A stretch of 64,000 bases of DNA from NCBI GenBank assembly GCA_002245135.1, contig NGBS01001181.1, positions 51,508 to 115,507 on the forward strand, given 5' to 3'. The notes beneath the pieces are model-generated. The model was not told the DNA's origin. It searched no databases and saw nothing but the letters and a program-made list of their open reading frames with translations. Source of the stretch: Proteromonas lacertae. Its lineage: Eukaryota; Sar; Bigyra; Opalinata; Proteromonadidae. Both the position numbers and the translations under genes were made by a program. Below are positions 34,701-46,918 of this stretch, piece after piece. Numbering within the stretch: the first letter of the stretch is position 1; each line of letters starts with the position of its first letter.

Positions 34701-37700
34701 GAGAATGAAGAAAAAGAGGAAGATATTGGAGAATTAAAACCATTAGCATTAAACACTGTTCCACCTCCACAAGATGTTCCTTCACCAAAGAGGAGAAGTG
34801 TGTTAAAATCATCAAGAAGAAGATCATTTTTACCAACTAAACCATTGGCTAATGAAGATGAAAATAAGAAGTCATCATTTTTGAAACAAGATAATGAGAA
34901 AGCTAATGACAATATTTCTCCACCAGAGAATGAATTAGATAGAAAGTTTGATGAAGGTTTAAGAAAACAGAATTTATTGATTGGTTTACATCCCGATGAT
35001 TTATTCAAATTAGGTGAAACAAATGATGAAAAGAGATATAAACAATTATTAAATCAACCATTTTTAACAACTACACAATTATTACATAGATTGAAAATGA
35101 TGTGTAATAGTGTAACAAGACTAAAAGCACATGAATTTTTATTAGAATTACCATCTAAACAATTGATACTTAGAAAAATAAAAGGTTTTGAAACAACAGA
35201 ACAGTTGTCACAATATATAAATGAACATTTTGGATTCAATGAAAAGACAAGTGATGAATTAGCATTATGCTTATATGGAATGTATAAGAATGATTTTTAC
35301 ACTGGAATAATCAATAACAGAATCAATCAAATAGCAAAAAGCAGAGAAGAATTATTATACCAAATGAAAGCTAATCAAGTGAAGGATTTATACAACATTA
35401 TTCAAGTAGATGATCAACAACAACAAAATGCATTATCTATTGAAGGAGGAGGTATTTCAGAAAAAGAAATAAAATTCAGAGAAAGAAAGATAGAAGATGA
35501 GCAAAGAACTGCAATTAATGATATACAAAACACAATTACTACTACACAAGATCATATGTCATTATCCATAAGTAGATTACACAATTTAGAATGTAAAGTA
35601 GAACAAATGAAGAAAAGATTACAGCTATTACAAGCCTATCATGAAGAACAAGCTGAAATAAGAAATAAAACAAAAGATGAAAAGAAGGATGATAGATATT
35701 TCCAACAGAGTATGAAAGATTTTGTTAGAAATCCCAATTCATCAGATAGAATAGAATGGACTCAAAGATTATACACAGCAATAGATTTAGCTGAAGATAA
35801 TGATGAACAATCAATGAAGAAATATCAAGAAATACAAGGAGTTATTGAAGATTTTATTACATGTGCAGTTACTTATGGTGAAATTATCATAAGAGAAATG
35901 TCAGTTCCAGATTCAGAGAAAACAATAAAACCAATTGCAACTAGAAAATGTGATTGGGAAGGAAATGTAAAACCATTCTATGAAGTTGCCAATATAAGAT
36001 ACAAATTTGCATTTGATTATGATGGAATGTTTAATGGCTCTGATGAAAATGCAGCAAAATATATGAGACAAGGAGTGAAAGGGAATCAACAAATATTCAA
36101 ATGTAGAATATCAGGAATAAGATTACCATTACAATTAAATATTGATTATTTAGGATTTAGATTAGAAGCAACAAGTGTTATTCCAATTGAAGGTATTCCA
36201 ACAGGATCATTGTCTGAAAGAATTATTCATTCTGAGCTATTGATTGGTACAAAAGACAGAGGTAATAAAATAGTATTAGGAGATCAATTTTTAGCAGGTA
36301 AATTATTCTCTGTAGCAAAGAAATTGAATTTGAAAGATCATATAGTCAAAGGCATTCATGATTTGACAATCAAACATATTCCATTATCAGCTGATTTAGA
36401 AGGTTATAAAGGAATTGACAATGAATATTATTTGTTAAATTTCAATAGATTATTACCACCAGAAGATCCATATGAAACACCTCATTTACCATTACAACCA
36501 AGAGGTGTTAGTATATTTTGGAGATTTTTAAGACCTGAGTTAGTTTGTGTATATTCATATTCATATTATTAATTATTAATTATTATTTGTATAGGATTAT
36601 TCAAAACCATTATCATCTGATAGTTTATCTGGTTTTTCACATGATGCTCCAGATACTGAAGAGAATAATGAAGTAACTAGTGAATTGACAAGAAAATTAA
36701 TCAAAGAAATTATTCCACAGTTTGCTAATGAATTATGCCATAAAGGACAAGATATATATGAATTAGATTGGACTCATGAATTCCATAGAAGAGGTATTAG
36801 TATGAGACACTTAGGATTCTTAAGAAAACAATTCTGGAGACAATTAGATGGAACTGTAACTCCTTCATTTAAAAGTACACAATTCAAAACAACTTGTGAT
36901 TTGACTTTAGAATTAGAACCAGGTGAAAAAGTATATATATATATATGTAATCATTATTACTTATTTCTATTTATAGATAAAAGTAAATGGCCATATCTAT
37001 ACAATATCTGATGCTGCAAATAGTGTGTTTACTTCTGATATGATTACTGTTAATGAACATATTGATAGTGCAAATTCATTTAATCAAAAGATTTATGCAG
37101 GTGAAGTAGAAGATGACAGTAACTCTGAAGAAGTAAGAATTGTATTGTTAGTTGAAATGATTATAAGAACAGTGAAACAATTAATTCGTCATTATACAAG
37201 GGAATTATGTTTACATTTAGGAAATCCAAATGTAGATGCAGCAAAGGATACTTTAGTTTATATATTGAATTTAATTACAGGAAGTGGTGAAGGAAGTGAA
37301 GAATGGTGGGAAAATGAAGTAACTCTAGCATTAGATTCAAAATATGGACCAGGATCATTAACTGTAAAAGAATCAATCAATATCACTAAAATAATTGAGC
37401 CATATTTGACTAATATTATATTATCATTATTAGACAGTCTTGGATTTACAATTACTAGAACATGTGAAGAATCATTGGAAGAAAATCCAAAGAATTTTGT
37501 ATTTTCTGTTGTTGATATTGATAGTTGTTTACCAGTAGTATATCACAGTATTCATTTATTAGAATATGCACAAGGTAAGTTATTAGTAAAAATGGCAGAG
37601 AAGAAGAAGACTACTTCTTATTCAGATGTTGTATTATCAGATCATCCATTCGGTTATTGGAAATTAGATGATTTAGCTGGTTCAAAGTTTGCACATAATG

Positions 37701-40700
37701 TTGGTCCAACAGGAACACAATTGATGGGTAATATAACACAAGGAGTAGCTAAGCAAATACCTTGTACATTGTGTAATATATCCCAACAGAATAATGTTGC
37801 ATTTGGTTTTAGCGCCGCTAATAAGACAAGAATTGATTATAGATATAATGATAATTTAAATCCTTTGAATAATAATACATGTTTCAGTTTGGAATGTTGG
37901 GCTAAAGTGAAAGGAGGTGAAAATACTAAAAGAGTTATATTATGTACTGGTAGATATTGTTTATATGCTTCAAAAAATGATACTTGGTGTTGTAATTTAA
38001 CTTCTGCTGTTCATTTAACTACAATCACATTAACTGGTCCAACAATCATTTATAATGAATGGACTCATCTATTCTTTACATATGATGGAACAATGGCTAA
38101 ATTGTATGTGAATAGTGTATTAGTAACATCAGTATATTCTGATGAATTATTCAAAAAAGCAGTTGTTGATCAAGAATATAAATTGAAGAAAAGGTTTCAA
38201 GCTATTGATTTAGAAGAAGAAAAAGAAGCAAAACATGAAATTGATGAAGCAAGAGAAATAGAAGGACAAAGACTAGATCAACCATCCAGTAAGAAAGAAT
38301 TAGAAACAATAGCAAAGAAATTAATAGAAAAGAGAAATATAGAAAGAAAAAGAATGAAGGAAAGAAATGCAACTCAATCTAAAGTAGGAAGATCATTGAC
38401 AGAACAAACTACAAAGAAAGCAGCAGAAATAACAGAATCAGCTCCAGATCATGTGAATCAAGTAACAATGCAAAGTGAGATAGATGAAGATAAACCAACA
38501 ATATTAGAATCAATAGATGTAGCAAATCCAAAAGATAAATTACCACCCCAACTATTGATGGGTGAAGCATTGAGATTAGCAAAAGAACAGTTATTAACAG
38601 AATTAGAAACATCTATTAAAGCAAGAGTTCATGAAAAATATGAAAAAATGAAACAAGAAGAGGTGAAATCACAAGAGAATATGAAACAAAAAGCAATTGA
38701 AAAGTTAAAAATTCCATTTTGCATTGGTGCTCAAACTCCCTCAAAGAATGAGACAGAAGGAAGTGACTTTTTCGAAGGTGAATTATGTCATGTTGCTGTA
38801 TATACAGATACAATTGATAGAACACATATTAAACATCATTCTATATTGGGAACTAAAGATAATTCAACAGAAATAGGAAGATTCTACAAGTTAGCTAGTG
38901 ATAGATTCAAATTAGCTTTGAGAAAAGTTCCAAATGACAAATTAATTCTTGATGATTATGCTAAAGCATTATGTGCTCATTACAGTTTAGATTCAACAAG
39001 ATATGAAGATCAAAGTGAATATAAAGCAGATGTAATGAAAGCAATTCATTTCTTCTATGATACACACATTGAAGATGGTATTGCTGCTTTATTAGATGGT
39101 TTACCTGCTGATCCATTATACTGTGATGTTGTCTATGAAGGTTATTTCTTATTAATGAAATTGAATTCACATTATTATGATGATTCAGTCGAAAGATTAG
39201 GAAAATTACCTGAAAAGTTTATGTTATTATCTGATGGAATTGATCCAAAATACAGTGAAGTAGGTGCAAGTATGATTCAAAATGTAGTCTGTATTAATCC
39301 AACTTATTATGGTAGAAATACTAGTTTAGATTGGGTTAATAGTTTAACTACTCCTCGATTAGTTACACATATTATTCATACTGTGATACAAGGAATGAGT
39401 TTAAGAGATTTAGAATTACCAAATATGTCTGATATTTCTGTTCATGAGATTGATATATTGAGTAATAACTTACATGGAATTGAACATCTTAATTTATCAG
39501 GTTGTAATGGTGTTTCTGAAGAATCTGTTGCTTTCTTAGCGAAAAGGTGTCAAAAATTAGAATCGTTGGTTTTGAATAATTGTCCACTTATGAATGATAT
39601 TTGTGTTCAGTATATTGCTAATCTTCACAATTTGAGGAATTTGAGTCTTGAAAAGTGTAGTTTAGTAACTGATGAAGGTGTTATTCCTGTTGTACAAAGT
39701 TGTCAATTTTTGGAAGAATTGAATTTGAACAATATGAGAAGTATAACTGATCTTACATTAGATGCAATTGGAAAGAATTGTTCTATGTTAAAAACATTAA
39801 AAATTGAAGTATATTTATATATATATATTATATTATATTATAGTGGTCAATACAAATCACAGATAATGGTTTATTGAATATGATTAATACAATAATACCA
39901 AGTTATATGAATATAATAGATCTATCAGGCTGTAGCAGAGTCACAGATGAAACAATAATATCATTATCAAAGACATTTACAAACCTTCAAGTATTGAATA
40001 TTAGTCATTGTAATTCTGTTACTGATAATGGTACAGTTTATATTTCTCATAAACTATGGCATATTACACACTTGAATCTTGCTGAGTTGAATAGTATTAC
40101 AGATACATCATTCTTTTATAATCCATTAATTGATGATAGACCATTATCAAAAGAGAATTTCTTTGCAAGTTTATTAATATTAGATGTAACAGATTGTCAT
40201 CAACTAACAGATGATACAATACATGGAATATCTGAAAGATGTAATCAATTAAAAACATTGATATTATCAGGATGTAGAAGATTAACTAGTAAATCAATTG
40301 AATATTTATGTGCTAATGAAATATTACATGAAACTCTTACTTATTTAGATATTTCTTATTGTCTTAATTTTGATGATGAAGATATTGAATTGTTAGTTAA
40401 TAGTTTTGTACAATTACAAAAGTTGAATTTGACTGGTTTAGGAAAAATAACAGACAAATCAGTAGAAGTTATTTCTGACAAGTTATATACAATTGATAGT
40501 TTATATTTAGGTCATTGTCGTTTATTAACCGATCAAGCATTATTTAATTTGTCTAATAAATCATGGATTGAATTGTTAGATTTAAGTTATTGTAGAAGAA
40601 TTACAGATATTGGTTTAAATGCAATAAGTGAAGCTCATTCTGGCTTAAGAGTATTAAATGTTGCTTATTGTGCTAAATTAACTGAACAGTGCATTAACAG

Positions 40701-40972
40701 ATTATTCCATAAGTGTGAACATTTGATGTCTTTGGATGTATCTTCGTGTCCACAAATATCTGAACAATTTTGTCAATTGTTGAAACAAATGAGAGTTGGA
40801 GTATATTTTATTATTGTTTATATATTATATATAGTTTATAATTACATATAATACTGGATTGAGAAGTGAAGTACAACTATCAAGAGATGAAAAGTTGGAA
40901 AGTGTTCCAGATGTTCCAAACACAGAATCTCTTTCTAATTTAGATATTGCTAATCTTCAAACAACTCAATAA
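31743..40972 (+). CDS. Giant multidomain protein: IQ motif, CLU-like region, interrupted LamG, leucine-rich repeats
   Basis: Seven exons (31743-31871, 31907-32695, 32739-36548, 36595-36930, 36977-39808, 39844-40800, 40835-40972) splice in frame through 34- to 46-bp introns, giving about 2,996 residues. In order: acidic and Lys-rich coiled coil; an IQ motif (AIKIQACYRGFLGKK, about residue 767); more coiled coil; a region resembling the CLU domain of the clustered-mitochondria protein (about 1430-1690, with LEGYKGIDNEYYLLNFNRLL, FWRFLRPELV, RRGISMRHLGFL); a LamG/concanavalin-like fold (about 1905-2310, HPFGYWKLDD, NEWTHLFFTYDGTMAKLYVN); and about 18 cysteine-containing leucine-rich repeats of the AMN1/F-box type (about 2510-2950, for example LDLSYCRRITDIGLNAIS). 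A charged coiled coil of about 190 residues splits the LamG fold. I know no named protein with this order. The C-terminal half is duplicated in inverted orientation at 59336-64000. Confidence 0.85.
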
Positions 40973-43919
40973 ATTAGTTATTTCATTTTAGTTTGTGTGT
41001 TTTTAATTTATTGAAAAAATGACTGTTTTGTTTCTTTCAAGTTTTGGGCTTGAGAGTTAGATTTTTGTTTTTTTCTAAATTTACACAATAGCAAATTATA
41101 TTCTAGTCTCGCATATAATATAAGTTATCAAAAAATGAATAAATCAAAACAAAGTATGGTTAATATTTATTTGTCATTTAGCTTATCATTATGGAGTAGA
41201 TTTTGGAGGAAGGAATTGTGTAATATCAGAGTATAATGGAATTAATTGTCAGATAAAAGAAAATGCATATAGTGAGAGATTAACATTGTATTTTTACAGT
41301 TGTTATTTATAGTGTTGGATTAGTTACAGATGGAATAAAACTCTATTATGGAAGAGCTGCCAAAACAAATGTATATATATGTTTGATATTTTTAGTTAAT
41401 TCGCTTATATAACAATTCAGCTTGTGAATTGAAAGAATATCTTGGTAAATACATTGTTGATGGTTTGAATATCCAAACTGAGAATTATAAATTCTATCCA
41501 AGTGAAGTAAAAATAGATAAAAATGGTTTATGTTTTAAAGTATTTTTTCTTCTTTATTTATCTATTTATTTAGTTGCCTAAATTGAAATTTAATGATTTA
41601 AACTGTAGTGATGGATATTTTGCATGTGATACATTATTTGTATTGTTAATGAAATATTTGAAAGAAACAATGATGAAAGAAGGAAATGAAGTAATAATAT
41701 GTCATCCATGTTATTACAATGAAAAACAAATCGAATATATAAATGAATTATATAAAGTATGTGAAATGAAAGTTCTAAAGAATATTCCTGAATATTTAAG
41801 TGCGAGTTTATGTTTTGGATATGAAAACAACAATAAATTGAATGAAAATGAAGAGAGAATTGTTTTATTATTAGATATGGGTTATATAAACTGTAGTAGT
41901 ACAATAGTAAAATACAAGAAAGATGAATGTGAGATATTAAGTCACAGTTATAACAATGATAAGATTGGAGGTCGATATATCGATAATTTATTAGTAAATG
42001 CTTTGATTGGAAAAATGGGTATGAATATAGATAATATAAGTGAAAAATTATATGTGAAAGTGAAAGAAGAGATAATAAAGATGAAAGAGAAGTTAAGTGC
42101 AAGTGGAGCTGATACAATTCATATAAGTATTGATGATGGTGATAATGATTATGAAAGTGATTACAGTGTAAATGAATTAAATGAAATATTGAAAAATAAT
42201 GGAATAAATACCAAAGTGATTGATATAATAAAAGACAGTATTGTAAACAGTGGTTTAATAGAAGAAGAAGATAATAAGAAATTAGAGATAGTGATAATAG
42301 GAGGAAGTTTAAGAATTCCTTTAATTCAAAAAGAGATAGAAAATTATGTAAAGAGTGAGTTAGATAATGATATAAATTTAAATCGAACAATAAACATGGA
42401 TGAATGTATGAGTTTAGGTAATAGTTATTATGGATTAATTCAAAGTGGAAAATGGAGATATTCATATAATGAAAAGAAAATAATAATCCATCAAATAGAA
42501 TCTTCTTCCAGATTAAATAATGACAAATGTAATAACACATGGAATGTAAAAGAACGAATTAGTAAAATATATGATACAATCAAAAGAATATGTAAAAATG
42601 AATCAATAGTTCAAAAATGTGCTTCATTAAGAAATGAAATAGAAGGAGAATGGTATATATAAAGATAATCATATTATTATTATTATTATTATTATTAGTT
42701 ATTATCTACAACATTTATTAGAAGATAATACAATTATAAATACAGATGAGAATAAGAATGAAATAAGTGAAGTATTAAAGAGAGTAAAATCAAAGAAATT
42801 AGTTGATAATAACAATTATGATGAAATTGAAGATTTGTATAAGAGAATACTGATAAAAAAGCTAAACTTAATAAGTGAAGTATTTAGAAACAAGTACAAA
42901 AAAGAGAGTAAAGTATCTGCATATTTAAAAGACATCAATAGAGAGAATAAAATGAAGAATATATATATTGAAAAGATTAAAGAAAAATTAAGTATTGTTG
43001 AAGATGAGATGAGAAAGTATGAATTAATATTTTTCTTTTGTAGTATGAATATTTTAAGAGGAAGACATAAAACGGGTGGATATAATTCTACTCCATCACC
43101 TTCTAATTCAAATAACCCTGTTCCAATTCCTGTTTTAGATAACAATATTATTTTGAATAAAAGAAAAAATAGTTCTCCAGTGAAAAATATTGATCCACCG
43201 TATAATATTCTATTTATTGTTGTTATTTGATTTAGACCACTCCCAATGCCTCAACATCATCAAGAAGAGATTGATAATTTGATTAAAGAATTAGAATCTT
43301 GTATAAACCAATTTCCTGAATATCCAAACATCAGAATGATTAAAAAACAAATTGAAAAGATAAAAGCATTACCTTTATCATCAATTGAATATAATACTCA
43401 ATTCGACAAACTTTCTTCAAGATTGGAGAATTTTAAAGTATAATTTGTTATTTTTAATAATGATAGATATATATCAGTGATTATAACAACCAAAGAAATG
43501 ATTGTATAAAAAGAATAACAGAAATGATATGTGGAGATGGTAATAAGAACAGACTGAATTCTGATGATATGAATCGAATAATAAGACTAATAAATGATGA
43601 AAATTATCATTCATTACAAGAATATAAAGATATAATTAGTCAATTAACAATTCACAAAAATAGTAGAAATATGATAAATGAATCACCACCAAAATCTTCA
43701 AATAGAGATAATAATATAGAAGAAGGAATTAATAAAGTATTGAAGCAATTAGATGATTATATGAAGAAAAATCCATATTCTCCTAAAATGAAAGAAATAA
43801 AAAGAAAAATGGAAGAAGCAAATAAACAAAACAATCCAGTTGTTAGATTTGCTCAACTTCAACAAATATTGAATGATTTAGAAGAAAATGATAACTCCTA
43901 CAAAAATAACGATAAAAAT
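36295..43919 (+). repeat. Inverted repeat, left arm (at least 7.6 kb)
   Basis: Matches 56389-64000 in reverse complement. Over the inner 5 kb, coordinates of the two copies sum to 100308 without drift, so there are no net indels there. The arm holds the 3' half of the giant gene and the start of Hsp70-like gene A. Identity ends abruptly at 43919; the outer end is not reached because the window stops at 64000. Confidence 0.95.
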
Positions 43920-46781
43920 AACCAAAACATACAAATTAATCTATCTGCTTCAACAATTATAAAAACTAATAGAAAAGAAGAAACACCAATAAATGATTTA
44001 AGTCCATTCTTATTTTTCAATGTCAAAATCAACAAAGAAGAAGATGGATTTGGAAAAAAGAATGTATAAGTAGATATTTATGATTAATAGAGATGATTTA
44101 TTGATTGAGATAAGAAAAGATAATTCAACACAATCAAAAGATATTTTGATTGGTTATTTAAATGAATTGAAAATAAAACTTTCAAAGGAATTCTCATATT
44201 ACAACAGAAGAGTTGGATAGTTATGAAAAGGAGATAGATGATAGATTAAAAGAATATAGAATCAAATCTAGAAGAAAGAATACATCACCACCAGTATTAA
44301 CCAACCAAAATATACCTAATGTAGAATCAATAGAAATAATGAAGTATATATATTAGTATTATTAATTCTATTTGTAGTAATAAAGCAAAAAGCAGAATAC
44401 TAAATAGAAAAGTTTCTCTTCAGCCGAATAATCAACAACAATATTCTTCAAATGTAAGAATATCACATAGTTATTCTGAAATACAATCTTTAATAAGTAA
44501 ATTAGAAATGTATGTGAATAATTATCCATTTTATCCTTATGTCGGATTAGTAAGGGAATTAATCAACCGAATTAAAATAGTCCCATTAAATGAGAATGAG
44601 TATGATAATCAATATAAGAAATTATTAAAGAGAATAGTGAGATATGAAGTATAATATTTTGTTTATTATTATTGATAGAAATTTATTGAGGATTATGATT
44701 TAAAACAGAAAGAAAAGATAGATAAGCTAAAAGAATTATTGATGAAATTTAAAGAAATTGCAGATAAACAAACAATACAGTTATTATACAGAGATATGAT
44801 ACAAAAAGCTGAAGAGATGATGATATATGGAATTAAAAAATATCCAATAAATGAATATGAAAATATCATAAGTGAAATGACTATCTCAGCTAACAATATG
44901 AAAAGAAAACCAGAATTGACTGAATATCAAATTCATTCAATAAACAAAATAATACATTATCTCAAAGTATGTGTAAAAGAATATCCTCATTATCCTAAAG
45001 TGAATAACCTTAATAATCTGCTGATAGAAATTGATGCTACTACCATGAATATTGACAATTACAACAAATTTATTGATATATTGGATAGATGTAGAAATGA
45101 TATAGATAATTATGTGAGTGATTATCAAAATAAAAAAACAGAATTGACAAATAATATCAAATCTATATTGTACAAAATTGATGAAAATAAATACAGAATC
45201 TATCCAGTTTTAAATAAAATTAAGACAATAATTAACTCCAATTCAAATTTATATCCTTTACAGGAATATGAACAAATGAATAACGATGTAATTAAGATTT
45301 ATAAAGAGATAAATGAAAATCAATTAAAACAAAAAGAGATGAAAAAGCAATTAATAGACATTATTACAGATCATTTGTATTATTTGTATTTATTTATTTA
45401 AATGTTATAGAAAGAAGATTAGTCTATATTTCAACAGTTATTATGTATTAAAACAACAAGTAGTAATTCCAAGAAATTTGTTAGATAATAAAAATAACCT
45501 CTTATCTGATTGGCAGTTAAAAGATGATGAGATAAATGAATTAGAAAAGAAAAAACAGTCTTGTGAAGGTGTGTTAATTCAAATCTCACAATTTGTCAAT
45601 AGAAACAATGATTTAGAAAGAAGATTGTATATATATTATGTATAATTGCAATAGTAAAATAATTGAAAATGAATTAAGTAAGAATAGAGATTTATTTAAT
45701 GTAATAAAAATTCCTCAAATGTTGTTAATTACTAACACAATCTTCAACCTTTTTTCAAATATAATAAATAGATATAAATTATGTGATATAGAAAAAGCTG
45801 TTGTTGATGTTGAGAATCAAATTCATTTTTATAAGCATAAAAACGAATCTTCAATCAAAAGAGCTAGTCCAAATGAAGAACTAATTCGAAAGTTGAAAGA
45901 TACACATAAAATTGAAAAACAACTCAATGTATTTTAAATCATTTATCTGCTACAATAGAAAATAAAATTAGAATTAAAATATGAAGTTGAAATTAATGAG
46001 TGTATTAAAAAATTGGAGGAATATATGAAACAATATACTTATTTTAATGGTATATCATCTATAAAAATACATATTGATCAAGCTAAAAGATGTAAATCTC
46101 ATGAAATGTTATTGGCTCTACAAAATGATATAAAGGATTATGAAGTATTTTTACAATATATATATATTTCAATAGAAATACATTATATTTTTAAAAAGCG
46201 AAGAAGAAAGAAAACTAAATGATTTAGAAAGAAGATTGTATATATATATATATATTATGTTTAATTGTAATAGAAAAATTATTTTTAATGAATTTAGTAA
46301 GAATGATGGTTTATTTAAAGCAATTAGAATTCCTAAAATATTAATTTATGTAGATGGAAGTTTAAAAAGTATTAATTATATAAGGAGATATGAAAATCTC
46401 AATAATATTGAAAAAGCAATTATGGATGTTGAAAAACAGATTCAGTATTACAAAAATAATAGAGAATCAGAAAAATACCAATACAACAGAAATAAATTAC
46501 CAAATAATACAAGAGAAAATAATAGATACTGTAATTATAATGTGAATAATGAAATATTATTGAAGAAAGAATTGAATGAAAAGTTGAATTATATTAACCA
46601 ATACTTTAGAGAAAATAAATATTTATTCGATATATTTTATGTTCCAAAGTACTTGATATTCACAGGGTGTATTTTATGGAGTGATATAGATTATATAATG
46701 AGAATAAACAAAATTAACCTAAATATAGTCAAAAATGATATTGAAATACTCGAATGGAAAATAAATAATTTGAAAAGGTGA
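41135..46781 (+). CDS. Hsp70/Hsp110-like ATPase with tandem helical modules, gene A
   Basis: Exons 41135-41153, 41182-41287, 41313-41370, 41396-41539, 41574-42652, 42699-43016, 43044-43199, 43236-43437, 43467 onward, and several more up to the TGA at 46781; introns are 25 to 50 bp. The ATPase domain is strongly divergent: phosphate-1 HYGVDFGGRNCVISEYN, HPCYYNEKQ, phosphate-2 LLLDMGYINCSSTIV, NDKIGGRYIDNLLVN and adenosine motif IVIIGGSLRIPLIQ (about residue 349). Core Hsp70 residues such as the GTTNS of phosphate-1 and the GGGT of phosphate-2 are changed, so ATPase activity is uncertain. A lid-like helical region and then repeated modules follow: type 1 has ESCINQFPEYPNIRM ending in a short Tyr-containing helix, and type 2 (after about 45.4 kb) contains LFKAIRIPKILI. 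Two apparent +1 shifts (about 44053-44058 and 44200-44220) may mean decay or sequencing error. Gene C is the intact counterpart. Confidence 0.7.
41595..42645 (+). repeat. Hsp70-like ATPase cassette, copy A
   Basis: A 1,051-bp segment nearly identical to 47328-48378 (same strand) and 57663-58713 (opposite strand). I saw two differences from copy B, at 41775 and 42248. It lies inside one exon. Confidence 0.9.
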
Positions 46782-46918
46782 ATAATAATTATAAATCTAG
46801 GTTGGATGTTATATATGTTTTTATATAAAAAAATATATTCGTTTCATTATTTCCCTCCATTTCTTTTTTCTATTGCTATATACTTTATTTAATTATTAAA
46901 ACTAGATTTTCATGACAA

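Noticed and set aside
41590-42540. A 316-codon open frame on the strand opposite the Hsp70-like cassette, kept open in all three copies (also 47323-48273 and 57768-58718).
   Set aside because: It follows from the codon composition of the sense gene: AT-rich Lys/Asn/Glu codons read backwards give Leu/Ile/His/Tyr strings. The product has no domain logic, and its conservation is explained by the cassette identity.
42670-42698. An ATT trinucleotide run after the Hsp70-like cassette (copy at about 57610-57638).
   Set aside because: It forms most of a 46-bp intron between two in-frame exons, so it is not an independent repeat element.
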